From Metopolophium dirhodum (taxonomy: Eukaryota; Arthropoda; Insecta; Hemiptera; Aphididae): DNA of 64,000 nt. The translations under genes were made by a program, and so were the position numbers. Under the pieces are notes generated by a model that was given only the letters and a program-made list of their open reading frames with translations, did no database searches and was not told the origin of the DNA. The stretch lies in the NCBI RefSeq assembly GCF_019925205.1, contig NC_083560.1, positions 124,221,062-124,285,061 on the forward strand. Direction: 5' to 3'. Shown piece by piece: positions 14,131 to 29,100 of the stretch; positions within the stretch are counted from its first letter, which is position 1, and each line of letters starts with the position of its first letter.

Positions 14131-17100
14131 GGTACATTAGATGGGCATAAAATATTCTACCTACATCGCAGAAAAAATTCCAAGGGTCCGGGACTTGTAT
14201 GAATTTACATATTTGTTATGGTTTACTACGTTCTATTAATATGCTAAGTGAGAACAAAAACGTTCAATAATATTGTGAATTTTAAAATCCTAATTTTTTT
14301 AGTACATATATTTTAGTTATACTTCAATATTAATTTAGCATATTGTTGTTCAGTTGTTAGAGAATGTTTTAAGACTTTGTTACCATATTTACTATTTACA
14401 ATTTAATATTTATAATAATTTGGGCTTGTCACGTATGATGTATAAAATAAAAATATTATTTATGTATATATATATATGTATCAAATTTTGTTGTCTTATA
14501 ACTGTGCATATATTTTATGACACATTTTGGCGATAAAAAACAAAATTATACCACGATTTAACTCCTTTGCACGAGAAAATAATATCATGATCAGTTTAGG
14601 TAGTTCGGATATACCTATAATAAAACCAAATTATCAACGTCGGCCCATCATACCTTTAAATCTTAAATCATGTAGGCCATCGTTGTTTATGAACGCCAAA
14701 GGTAAACATTTGATATATATAATATAGTACAGTTTCAAAAATTGAAACTCTTAAAATTAAAATACCAAAAGAAAAATTCCATCACCAGTTTGTAATTAGA
14801 AACAATTATTAAAGGTATATCGTATTATGACTATATTATTTTTAAAATTACAATTATAATTTCCTCCTTCTAGCTCACCAACCATAATTAGAGTACCAAG
14901 TATACTTGCAGAGTCTTATATTAATTTTATAAGTTACGTATTATTATTTATTAATACATACTATAATAATGGGTTGACCTTGTTATTAATTATATAATGC
15001 CATCCAGAAGAAGAAAAAACTACATAATATGAAGTTATTGAAAAACTTTGCCTTTAAAAAATAAAATTCTATATATTATTTTAAATGTACACAACAAAAT
15101 ATGCAATTTTAGTATAGTAATGAGTTTATTATCGTTTATATTAAGTAAAGTGGGCAACCAAAAATTTCATTTTCACTCCCTCCTCCTCTATCGAAAATGT
15201 TGAGTACGTTCCTGAGTAATCTCTTTCTTGAATATCTCAATAATTAGGTGGTGAACTTACTTGGTGAACAATTAAGTATAAATGCAAAAGTACAACATCG
15301 GTATTGTAAATTGTAAATGTTATGATATTAAATTATGATTTCTATATGATTAAGGTGATTCGATACTAGTAGTGTAATAAGAAATTTGAAAAAATATTTG
15401 AATTCGTTATGAATTTTAGCTGAGATGATCATCTTATTTTTTTCAAATTTCAACTTTTATTTTCTTCTCAATTTTAATTTTAAAATTTATAATAAATAGA
15501 GAATTTTTAAACATTAACCATATTATTCATGGAATTAAAATAAAAATCATAAAAGTGGGACGATTGATCTCAAATAAACTTGATAAATAATTTAAATATA
15601 TTTTCGAATTTCTTATCGTATTACTAGTTTTTTTTCGAAATACAATGGAGAAAAGTAGGTGGATACTTTTTAGTGAAAAATGTTACCTACATCGCAACCA
15701 CTGATCATGTGCGTGCAAGTGCGGGAGCGCCCCACTATCTCTTTTACCATTACGGACTACGGTCACACACACTAATGAGTAATGAATAATGATCAGCTAC
15801 TACACACATTTACACAACACGCAAGAACGCACTTAGAAAATGGCATAAATTAAAATTCTTAAAAAAGGTCAGTATCGAATCAGAGCTTTCTGCATTACAG
15901 AATTATATTTCAGCATAGGTGAAAATATGGGGGGAGGTTCAGGAGCTTATCCCCCCAAACACTTCCTATTTTTTTTAAGCTTATTGAATATTATTGTAAT
16001 ATGTCTAGCCCCCTCCCCCCCGCTTAAAAAAAAATATATTAACGCTATTTAAGCCTATGAATTGCATGTTAACAACTATGCATTATTATTACAATAAGTA
16101 GGTACGTTAGATACAATGGTAAAAAAAATTTTATAATTCAATTCAATGATAATAAATGTGGTATCTCTGATTGATATAGGTTCAGTATATATAGAAACAA
16201 TATTATAAACAAAAATAAATCGTAGTTATAATTTTAAATATTATACAGTCGAGTCTCGATAACTCGAATGTCAAGGGAGATAAAAATCAATTCGACTTAT
16301 GTATTTTCCGAGTTACAGAACACGATTTTTTTTAAAAAATTTGCCTAGAAGTTGAGTAAAATTTGAAGCATCTATGATAGGTAGTGTTATTTGTTGAATT
16401 ATTATAAACAACACTATAATAGTATTCAACTCATCATCAAAAAAAAAACGCCACACTCATGATAATACTTTAATAAACATATTCTATTTTTAGTTATGTT
16501 TATATAAGAAACAAAATTTGATTTTTATATTATAAATATTTATTGAACGATGCTGTGTGTTGGTTTTTCTTGTTTGCAGTTTCGCACAAAGCAATTTTGT
16601 ATATAATATTGTAATAATTATTACTCAACTTAGTGGTTTGTTAAACCCTAAAATTAATATATTATTCAGAATGCCACTCCGTCACCAAACCACCCACCGT
16701 TGGTTGTTCGTATTATTTTAATATTTGTGATAGGTAGTCAAATTATGGTTTATCGCTTCTTAAAGCTTCGACGAGTTATACCTATTCAATTTAGTATTTA
16801 TATCAATATGACTTATATTATACATTAAAGTACATGTTTTGTGCCTAGCACACCCATTTTTTCTATTCCAGATCTCAGATAACTGAAAATATCTCGGACA
16901 CATTTTATCGAAAAAAACTATAATATTAACTAGTTAGGTCTTGAATATTTTATTCAAAACTTTTTTAACACAAACTATCGATAAAGCTAATAACTGCTAT
17001 AACTGCTAATAATTATTCAAATGTTAAAAATTGAAAAAAAAACCGTGTAAAACACAATATTTAAACAAAAGTATTATTGAACGAAATATTATACGGGTAT

Positions 17101-20100
17101 CGAAACGATAAAAAAAAAACTTAAAAGCGTTGACAATATTCACATTACCGTCACATAAAATCCACAGTGTATAAATTATATAATATTATTATGTATATAA
17201 TTATCTGTATGCTAGAAATTAAATACATTTATATACATTTATAAATTTATAGTTTATAGGTGTACTGCAGGCTGGTTATTTATAAATATACTTTTTCAAG
17301 ACGTGATTCGTGATAATAATATAGTATTTCTAGCTGTTATATTTTACTCTCTCCATCAGCTATTTCAACAATTAATATTAATCGATTGATGAATGATGTC
17401 TTCCACTTGAATAATTTATATTATTTTTAAACAAAAGCATGTAGTTGCTTTCCTATACTAATAATTATAATAAGTAGATAATATACGGTATAATTATTTA
17501 TGAATTGGTCTTTGGCCCTCTTTCCTTTATTTTATTTGTATTCGATTTTAGATAATAATTGTTAGCGTATCTTATAATTTATAAAATATAAGGACGTCAA
17601 AAATGATGTTTATTTTTAGTTTATTTTAACCTAAAATAAATTCTGAGACCATTTTTAGTATTGTGACATTTATTAAAAAAAAAAAAAAACAATAAAGATT
17701 AATATATTAAAAAATATTTATTTTTTTTTATGTCAGATATACATATTATAGTTTGTTACTATTTATTCATAGTCAATAAAAAAACAATAATAATAGACTT
17801 TACTCTAGGTTCTAAAACTAATTAGTAGGTATCATATTATGTTATTTGTTGTAATTTAATAAATTGTTTAACTAAACGACTGCCAATTTCTTGCCCGCTA
17901 ACTGTGTTGGTGTTCGTGCATTTTGCCCACTATACTATAGTATTAGTATAGAATATAGATGTATAGGAAACGCCTTTGTCCTCTACAACCTAACCTTACG
18001 TAACTAAACTACTTAAAATATAAGCACTTAAATTAAATTAATTTAGAATTCGAAATATTAACAAAAATTAACATTATAACTAAATTATTTTAACCGTCTA
18101 AATTGGAATGTGCTCTTTAATACATTTATATTTTAACAATAACTACCAGCAATAAATTTATCGACGGGTCATACAATAGACACACTATAAATATGACCAA
18201 TGATTAAAATATATATTGGCAATATTAATGATATTTATATTACGTATATTCACCGATCGAACAATCACTAAGTAATACAGTAATACATTTAATGGTTGAA
18301 AATGCATAACCATAGCATAAATAACGGTAATTTTGGTAACTATTGATAAATAATGTGTTATTTAAATCACAAATGTTCCAAAAAATAAATAAACGAGGAT
18401 GTTTGTTAAATATCAATGCAATTTCGAAAAATCAGTTCGGGACCATTGCGACGTTGAAATATCAAATATTGTACTCATCCCACTGTACATTGTGAGTTAC
18501 ACAGCATCCTCGCGAAGTTGAATTTAGATTACATAAAAACACCACCAATCAAACATCAGTGCGTTGCTCTATAACCGTTTCATAAGGTTTATATGTCAAT
18601 AAGTAACATAACCTAGATGTCAATTGTGTAAAACAAAAGCGATATTAAATACAATGTGACTAAATCACAATGTTTAATTTTTTTCTTTAAAAATACATAA
18701 AAGCCAGTTGTCATTTAGGGGAGGCCGAAATGGGTAAATGCATATAATTCAATAAAAAAATGTACTTATATTATTTTGCTATAGTACCTAAAGTTCACAG
18801 AAAACAGAGCTCTTTGTAACAATAATAAATGTAAAATCTCCAATGGATAATGCCTATAAGTATCATGCAAGTAATAATTTAAAATCATACATAGGTCACT
18901 TATAATGTGCGTTAAAACCGTTTTATGATAATAATAAATAGCTGCACGTATTATACGATAAAGTAAGCGATGGATTGATTATCTCTATATTTTTTATAGT
19001 TAAATTAAATTCGTAAAAATAAAGTCTACCACTGATTTTCAACTTGTATAATTTATATTAGGCACGTGAAATTATATTGGATATAATCAGTTTTATATTT
19101 TAATTTTTAATCAGTGGAATAATATTATATAAAATATAGATATAGTGAAGAGTCGGAGACTGAAGATACATTATAATAAACTAATTAATTAGCTGGTTGT
19201 TCTGAAGAGTATAAACTGTTATGGCATTGAAATCTGATTTGTGTGTTTGTACGATACGTTACGCGTTAACATTAACTTCGTATTCAAGTTTTATAAATTA
19301 AATCCAATGCCACAGGATACTTTATGACACATTGAATGTTTTCATTTTCTTCATTTTAATGGTCAGACGTCGTCCGCGGTCAACGCTAGGTAAATGTGTT
19401 TAGTGTTCACCGTTTAGTCGTTTACCAACTAGTGGACTGATTTGAGTACATCCGACATTTGGGTAAACACATTATATTTATTGTTTATTTGCACCGACCG
19501 AAAGGACATCGTTCTTGACACGGTCACGCGAGTTTTCCTAAGCCTAACCAGTGGAAATCAAAAATATTATCTGCATATAGTGCATTTTAATCGTATGCTC
19601 ATATTTATGTTTAATATTTTAGATTCTACACTTTTCCATATATCACCTAATATGTATAGTAAATATTTATGAGTTACACCTAGGTATGGTGTGATTTTCA
19701 TTCCTAAAACATTATTAGTAATCAATGATTACCTATAATGTATGGTTAATTCGAATTTTGATAATAATATCTGTTACAAACACTATTCCATTATTCCTGT
19801 ATACGTTCATTTATTTATTCCACATTTCCACGCTTATTATTTGCATAATATGTTATATTAACATAACATATTACCTATACATAGTAATAGTATACAGACG
19901 AGTCCCGTGGGGCATGGACCCAAATTTACATGTAATTTGGTCCAAAAACTAACCAAATTGAGTAAAAAAAAAACAGACAATAATATGTCAAAACGATAAA
20001 TTTAGTTATAGACTATAATAGAGCATCAAATTCTAAACATATGCATATAACTATTAATAACTAATTAAATACACATGTATTAGGTATTTTATTGCAATTT

Positions 20101-23100
20101 AATTTATTTTATTCATTATTATTATTATTATTATCATTATTGTTAAATATCGCTACCGACAATCGGCAATGCCACTGATTAACATTTTTACGAAAACGGT
20201 CATCTCGTCCTATGCTGCATATATTTCATATTTTTTATTATAATACATTACGTAGATTAGATAACAATAATACTTACTATTAGCTTATAAAGGGTTAGTA
20301 TCAAATGCTAAGGATATTAAATTCATCTTGAATTAATGCAACTCAGAGTATGGTCTTAATTTTAAAACCTTTTTTTATTTCTACATTGACAAATTGAAAA
20401 ATTTAGTTTATAGTAACACGTGGCCTCACAATATATTATAATCAGTTTATTGCCATAATAAATTGAAAAAAGTTAAGTAAATACACGATTAACGGCATAA
20501 TAGTTATACATTACCTTAATACATTAATACTGCGTGTATATTTAACAAACAATAATATTTAAGTATGAATAGTATGTTATTATTTATTTGACTTATTATT
20601 TATTTGAACTAAGATTATACTTCCATAACATTATTAAGTACACAAACTACCCGTTCTATACCTCACTGTTACTTAAAATTTAACTTCCACGTTTTATATT
20701 GTGACAAAATGATTTTTAGCCTCAGTTTTATTGCGAAAAAATAGTATTTCAACTTCCTATAATAATAATATTACGTAGGTACCTACCCATATATTTTCAA
20801 ATAAATAATTATTATTTTTATAAGTGTGCACTGCGCCGCCACTGCATCAACTTTTATCTCAGTCTACCATTTAAGGATTTTATGAAGTAGGTAATTGATA
20901 AATCAAAAATGATAGGTAGGTATGTTGTGGTCGATACTCGTTTCATATAAATATTTTATGCCTTCGTATAATAAACAGAAATCGTAAACGACTTATTTGT
21001 GTTTAATTTCTTATTGAATGTCATCGTATATTGATGGTAGATCAATTATACGTAGTATTTAATAATATTATATGACATTTCTGGACACAATTCGAGGTTT
21101 CACATTGGTCGCAACTCGCAACCGTCATAATAATACGTAAGTACTTCATCTTGACATTGGTATACTGCACTAATACACGCTACACTTAATAGCGATACTG
21201 GGATCACGACAAGTAAAAAATTAATGGATAAGAGTTATTTCAAAACGTGCCTACGCTATATAAAAGTTCTATTTTATACAATTGAATTACCGACCAATAT
21301 AGAAATATAGAAATGTTCCTACATATTAACTACCTATAATATATTATGCGTGGAAAGAGATACGAATTATGTATCCAAACAAAGTGTCTACGACTTTAAA
21401 TTAATTATTTTTTTTGTTTTCTATTTATTTAGCATAAATTCGCATTAGGTATTAATACAATAACATAAATTATTTATTTTTTCAAATTGGTAGATGAATC
21501 CTTAAATACTTAAGTTATTTATTTGATCACGTGGAAGTTATATTATAATTTATATTAATTTCAATCTGAATATAAACCGGATATTCCAAACGCATTAAGA
21601 GGGACTGTTTAATAAAGCACCACTGGTCTACACTCTACATTAATAAAGAATATTGTACCTATCGGTACTTAAATTACATTTTAAACAAATCACATTTGCA
21701 AATTGCTTAGTTGTTTCATTTTTATTAATTAATGGTTATTAAATATGATTTATGAATGAATAGCAAAATCAAGGTTGGGAAAAATAGTGCATTAAAGTAA
21801 TTTTGTTAAGTACCCAATAGAAATGGTTCAGGCGCGGATCTAGAACTGAAATTTTAGGGGGGGGGGGGGGGTCATTTTTTCGAAAGGACAAAAAGATAAT
21901 ATAATAGGTAAACAATTAAAAATAATCAAAGTTAATTATTAACTAAAATTATACTTATAATTATCTTACTAAAGAATGTGTCAATTTTTCTTACCGACCC
22001 GCTAGTTCTTTTAAATGAATCACCCTAAATAAAAGAGAGAGATTTATTTTTACTATTTCAATCATACTGTATAAACGGCTATAAGAGTATAAGACATCGA
22101 TATCAAAAATTGTAAGAAGTTAATTTATATATGTTTTAATAATAATAAATAAGTAATAGGTTGTAAAAATGTTATGAAAATAAAAACTTAATTTTTATAT
22201 AAAATATATGTTTTTACTACAAATGCTTCGAGATTTTTAGAAAATATTAGGTTGCCCGCTGCACAAAAAGTTAAAATTTAAAAATTATAATAATATAGAT
22301 ACTCACCATCGTTACCTAACTACTCGACGACCGACGCACTTGTCCAGACGTTCACAGCAAAGTGAAATGAAATATAATAATATGATATACGTTATCAAAT
22401 ATTAACTAAGGTTATCATTGTGCATGATATTTTATAACAAGTGATTAGATCCCAAATTAGCGAATAGCGATTAGCCGATTACGGCTAATATACGTCGCCG
22501 TGCGTCGTGCGAAATGTATAATATAGATTATAGACGTATAATAATATTATATTATAATACGGGAAAAATAGAATAATAGAATAATCTTATTTTTCAGTCA
22601 AACAACCTAACATTTCCGATGAATTATTATTTATTATTATTTTATATTTACTCGCTGACAAGTAACAATACTCATATCGTTTTTCTTATACAATGATATT
22701 ATATCATTGAATTTAAGTTTAATACAATCCATTATACATTGACCCACTTGTAAGTTGTAACCAACCTAATGTACAGCAGAGCGACATCCACTTACCCGAT
22801 TTTTTTTTTTTAATTCCTTATTTCAAAGCAGAATATTTTTGGGAGTACTACCTATAATATAATATAGGTACATAAACATCGAATTTTAGATGAGTAGTTT
22901 ATAACTTATAGGTATTTAATGTCTAAAGGTCTCTGAAAAATGTCCACTATTCCGCTTACCTATAACTAATAAACTACTTTAGTTTGAAATTAGATTAGAA
23001 GTAGATACTCTACTACTAAAAAAAAAAAAATGAAAACGATAAGAAATAGAAAAAAAACCATTTTCCAAAACTTAAATGTTTTTGGTTTTTTACTGAAATA

Positions 23101-26100
23101 ATGAGTCGTTCATGTCAAATGGATCACTCCGTATATGAATAGAAATTAAATATTGTAACCATAGATAACTGAGCAGTTTGTAAAAAATACTATAAAATGC
23201 ATTATTCGTATTGATATAATATAATTTAGGTAGGTAGGTAGGCACCTACTATTTACCACGTAGGTAATGTATACGTGAATGGTGAATATATTTAAATAAC
23301 AATTGCCTATAGAAAAAAAAAAGGTGCATAATATTATACTTATCATCCACAGTTGATGCACATTGCACTCTTTTACCTTTATCAGAGTATTATTATTTAA
23401 TCTTTTTGAACGGGTTTGGTATTTATCTGTATATAAATCGACTAGCTTCCACTTTGTATTTATCTACGGTTACACATTATCGTACCTATATAGAGATAAA
23501 TAAAATTTAATATTTTTTAGAATAATTTTAAATTTTGTTCGCCTAAATATTCACAAATGGACTATAAATATGATATGATACTAAAATTCAAATGAGCTTA
23601 AAAAAATCTCATTATTATATGAATAAAGCATAGAAAACAGTATAAGAATTGTTGTTTTTTTTTCATTTATCTATTTTTTTCAACGGTTAATATATTTTCA
23701 TAGATGTAAAAAACTGTCAATCGTATCTCTTATTATTAATTATTAATTATATTAATTCAACTTGAAGATTAAAAAACTATTCTTAGCAAAACTTGTTTAA
23801 AAAATCAAACAATTCAAAATACTTTTAATTTTTTACTTAATTCTCCTGTAAAACATTTAATTTTAATAAACGTTATCTGTTATTGCATAGTATTTGTCTC
23901 GCTTCGCTAACGTTAACGAAAAACACAGTTGTGTTATTGTTTTATGGCGTGGTATAAACTGTTTGAAAGTAATGATAAATCGTCGTATTTGAAAAGTATG
24001 AGTGGAGTTTATTTTTCCGTAATATAGGTACATGTGGTTATTTTTTATAATTATATAGGTAAGTGCTCATAAAAAACCAATATTAATTTCATAATATTCC
24101 ATTTTTTTCATTATTATGATTATTACTTAGTAGAAAGTTGGAATAATACAGTACTTATAATACATTTGATTAATCCTGTTTAACTGAACCTCATCACATT
24201 ATCATCGAATAGGTAATTAAATTAAATATTAATACTTTCACTGTAGCTTAAACTTTTAAATTTAAACGGTTTTAAAACAAGTAAACTATTGGTACTTAAA
24301 GTATTTAAATACTTGTCTGTTAGATTTAAAATTGTTATAAACTATTTACTGAGAGTTACGTAAAATTAATTACCAATATTAGGTACAAAAAATGAAAAAC
24401 ATATAAAAATGTAAATTATTACCTATACGCCTATATAAATAATATTATGTCTAAATTGCAAATTATATTAGGACAACTAGAACAGTTAATAATCGTTAAT
24501 AGATCCTTTAGAATGGACTTGAAGTATTTTATATTTATTTTATATTTACATAATCACGTGTCTTTAGAAATGTTTTAAAAAACATGGTCTTAGTTGTATT
24601 ACTGAGGAGTGAGGATGTTAATTGTTATTTTATAAAGTAAATAATAACTGCCGTCCAAATAAATACTATTCAAAATATTTTTACTATAAATTTCACAACT
24701 TTTTTTTCAAAGGTTCATAAAGTAAAAATAAATAGATAAATAAATACAAATATTTTTTGCCCACCGAAATACGTTTTAAGAAACGAGAAAGACTGTATAA
24801 AAACTCAAATAACCCGTGTGGGTTTAACTTCTTTTAAACTTAGCATAATAGACACGTGTAGGTATATTAATGCATCATCGCGAAAACAATATAATAAGGC
24901 ACGATACATATATAGATCAAATAAATTTACGAATAATAGAAAACGTTTCCGTCTATTATCTATGTGAAGTCTACGATTATACCGCTACGTGGACTTCATT
25001 TTATTTTTGACTGGAAAGAGAAAGCTGACCTGAATACCTTATGCATATAGTAACAGATGGTAACAATTTTAATACAATACACTGGACAAAAATATGTCTC
25101 GAAATTTAAGGTTCAATGGTCGTACATAATAATAATATTATAATACGTATATTGTATGTTTGGTTTATTAAGTTAATCTTTTCTCGGCACTTTTTTCAGT
25201 TTATGACATTTCTTGGTCATCGATATAAAACTAAGCAAATTATAAAAACAGCGGACATAAACATTGTTTATTATACGCAGGTTATTAGTTTTGGATAGGT
25301 GTAACACAAGCCAGTTGGACGTCAGACAAAAGATATTTTTTAATTAGTCGAAATGTGTAATATTACTTAAAAAACTAAAAAATCGATTCTGATCTGTTCT
25401 AAATAGTTAGAAATAATTATTTCAAATTGAAAAAGTAATTTATAAAAAAATGAATTCGAGATTGAGCATTTGAAGACTTTGCGGAACGTATCCATCCTTA
25501 AGAAACAACTTAGCTCAAATAAACAATGCTCTGATTTGGTTAGTTTGCCTTCGCGCTTTCAAATGTATAATAGTAAAAACACCATCTCACGCCGAAGTAA
25601 ACGAAGCGAAACAACAACTCGACGCTCTGTTTCGGTAGGTAGGTAGGTAGGTACGTATATTTTGACTAGAGCGCTCTGCGCTTTTCCTATGCTTATTATA
25701 ATAAATTATTACTATTATTTGGATATTGAAAACCAACACGTCTGACACGGTTAATTAGTTAAAAAGCGTTGTTAATTTATTTCATCGTTTTAAGTGACAA
25801 CGTTTATTTGAAAATATGATCAGTTATTGAGAGATATTATGATGAATATTGATGAAGTTTAAGAATACCTACTTACATAATTACAATTTGAAATCGGCAT
25901 TAAAATCAGAAGTCAACGATTACCTAACGCTTTTAGACTTTAGTACTTGCCACTATCAAATATAACTTAATCGAGTAATAATATTTTAAAATTCATATTT
26001 TTAAATATAAATGAAATAAATATATATATACCTGTAAACGTTTATCAGTCCGTAACAATCGAATTAGTAATGATTATTTTTAATTTTGTTCCGTAAATAA

Positions 26101-29100
26101 AGGTTTACGAAAGTCATAGTTGTATCATCAGTTGTGTACCTATACAATTATATTCTAATAAGTCCAATAGGTAATCCGAAATTACGTACAGTAATTTAAA
26201 ATAACTATTTTCAATCAAGCATCATAATTTTAAATAATTTACTGTTTAGAATATTTTATGCATAATATATAAGCCCACGCACTGACTATATTGATCACAT
26301 GCTAAAAGATACATTTTAGGCGATCAATTTTCAAACAAGCAATTATTATTTTATTTTTAAGCCATAGCAGATTTGTATCATGCATTTCGTGTTGGACTTA
26401 TGCTGCGTTAATAATTGCTATAGGTACACTAAATGACGTATACAAAGTAAGTTATTACAACCACAACAGAAACTTCCACAAAAAACAGGTTTCAGAGCGG
26501 AAATTAGTATACGTGCAACTTCTAATTTGTGAATGTTTATGTATACACGATTTCAATTTCAATCTAACACATTATTTCTGAACGACTGAACTTGTCAATT
26601 TTTACATAATATCCTATGTTGTATTACAACACAGGGAAACATGAGATCGAGTGACACAAGTGTGACACATATTATGGATTTATCATTATCGTAAAAATGT
26701 AAAGCCATAATCAGAACCGACATAAGCGTAATTGCATAGTAGACTATAATATTATAGTAGTTGTGATATACTAATATCATATGACATTTAAACCGGTTAC
26801 TCGCACGTGACATTATGATTTTTAAAGACACTCGTGATTCATGAATAGTATAGACAGTATAATATGGCAGTTTACTCATGTAAACATTTCTTTACTTCAA
26901 CATTACGCGAATATAGGAATCGCCTCTTTAGAGTAAAATGCGGGTCTGTTTTGAAAAATGTAAAAAGTGACAAAGTAATAATATAAATGTAATAATCGCT
27001 CGCCCGCTCCTGGGACAGTGTGACGCATCCAGCTGTGAGATGACCCACCCAATAACCACATAACTGTTGCCGTCGTACATATTTTTTTCTACTTTTTTCG
27101 TCATCGATGACGTATGTTATGTACCATCATAAAATAAAAATACACACACTACAAGGCACATCAATAATGTATGCGTGCAATTGTTCAGTTTTCATGGCCG
27201 TATTAAACCATACAGCCCGCATAATCTAAAAATCGCTACATAGTAACATAATATGGTAAGACGTGTTAAAAAAAATTCTAATCATTAAAATGTGAATAGT
27301 GGATATTATAGTCTATAATGTATGCAAGAGGATATCGGTTCATCAATATATTGTTGTCTGTATGTACACAATAATATTATCAGCTGCAGCACAAACTGTA
27401 TCATAAAGCGAATTCGCTCATTCAATTTTATGGCAATGTGTATAATAATGGACGGTATGATACAAATTATAGTAAAACAAACCCATTATTAAATAACTAA
27501 TAAGGTGATATTATGTACAATACGTATAGATACCTACGATTTTATAAATTGTTATTTTAGTCAAAATATTAAACTATTATACTTACGTCGGTCGATTGTT
27601 GGGAACTGTAACTTATTGAAGATTACATTGTTTTAGTTTGTATAGTTTAGAATATTTTATTATTGTCTTAATATAATTATAATATAGAACCTACCTATCT
27701 ATAGGCTATAGAGGTATACTATAGTATACTGTATAGGTATTATGTTATACTAGAGAAGTTTAGGTAAATACGTTATTTAAAATGTATAGTCACTTGTATA
27801 GTCAATTTGTTTGATTCTTTGGAATAATTATATATTTGTATTACTTATTACTCATTGTCTCATTATATGACACGGTAGAAGGATTTATCGATTGCATTAT
27901 CAATACGCATAGTTCTTTCAAATTTCTAACATTAATAAACATTAAACGTTTATAAATTTAACTACAATAGAAATGCAACCAAAATTAATTTCTACGTCGG
28001 AAAGAGATCTATTTGAAAAACCACAAAGTGTTTATGCTTCTTCGTGCCAGTATGGAGTTTCCACTTTCTAAAAATGTATAATATAGTGTCTAAACATCTG
28101 AATGCTATATGAACATTTAAAGTAATCCTATAGCTATCCGACAACAAAAACCACGTTTATTGTAAAATTTCTTGTACAACCAAACAACCTGAAATTCGTT
28201 CCAACACTGCAAATAAATACAGGACTATATAACTAAATTATTTTAAATTTGTCTCCATTCAATGTTAATAAAAACATATCAATGCCGTGGCAAATTAAAT
28301 GTAAAGAAAAATATTTATTATATTGAATAGGTATCAAGGAATAAAATCGTATGAATAAAAACGTCAACTAGACAACTATTTCTCTCAATGAACATATTAT
28401 GCAAAAAACAAGTAATAACAAGTAAATTACTTCAAAAATATTCAAAAATCTAGTTATTCTTTTATAATTGATTTTCATTTATGCATTATTGCTTGGTGAA
28501 ATAATATGCTATTATGTATGGTGAATACTGAATACAATACAGTCAACATAATTAGACTACACTATAATAGTAAATAATTTAATTGAATATGAAAAGAGAA
28601 AATAAATTGTTTAAATATTTCTTTAATTAATTAAATTTAAACATTTTTTTTTAGAACAGAATTTAATTTTAATTTTTATAAACATTTTTACATAGCATAT
28701 TTTTAGTATATAATATTTTAATGATAATTAGCGCATAAATACAAGCATTTTTTGTACTTTTTAGTGCATTCCGTAATCCCAGGACCTAATAATAAATTAT
28801 AACGCTGTAATAAAACCAGATGTTATTTTGTGAACAAAAATGTTCCTCACAAAGTCACGAAAAAAATATTAAAAACTGAGTACAAAATTGTATACATTTA
28901 GTTTTAGTTTTAAACTAAAATATAAAATCCAATTCTGAAATAAAATAAAATAATAAATAAATAATATATTATTACATTTAAAATGTATGGTCAGAACTGT
29001 GTACCTCCTAAATAAGTTTTAAACACTTAATTATTTATAATTTATACATATAGATATATTAAAATGTATTAAATATTTATTTACGAGTAGAAAATAAACA

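Noticed and set aside
14527..14700. Plus-strand open segment (about 58 codons, ...SLGSSDIPIIKPNYQRR...) ending at AAAG/GTAAAC, opposite calpain's intron
   Set aside because: It has protein-like composition and a donor-like end, but no ATG, no clear acceptor and no partner exon. Kept only as a note.
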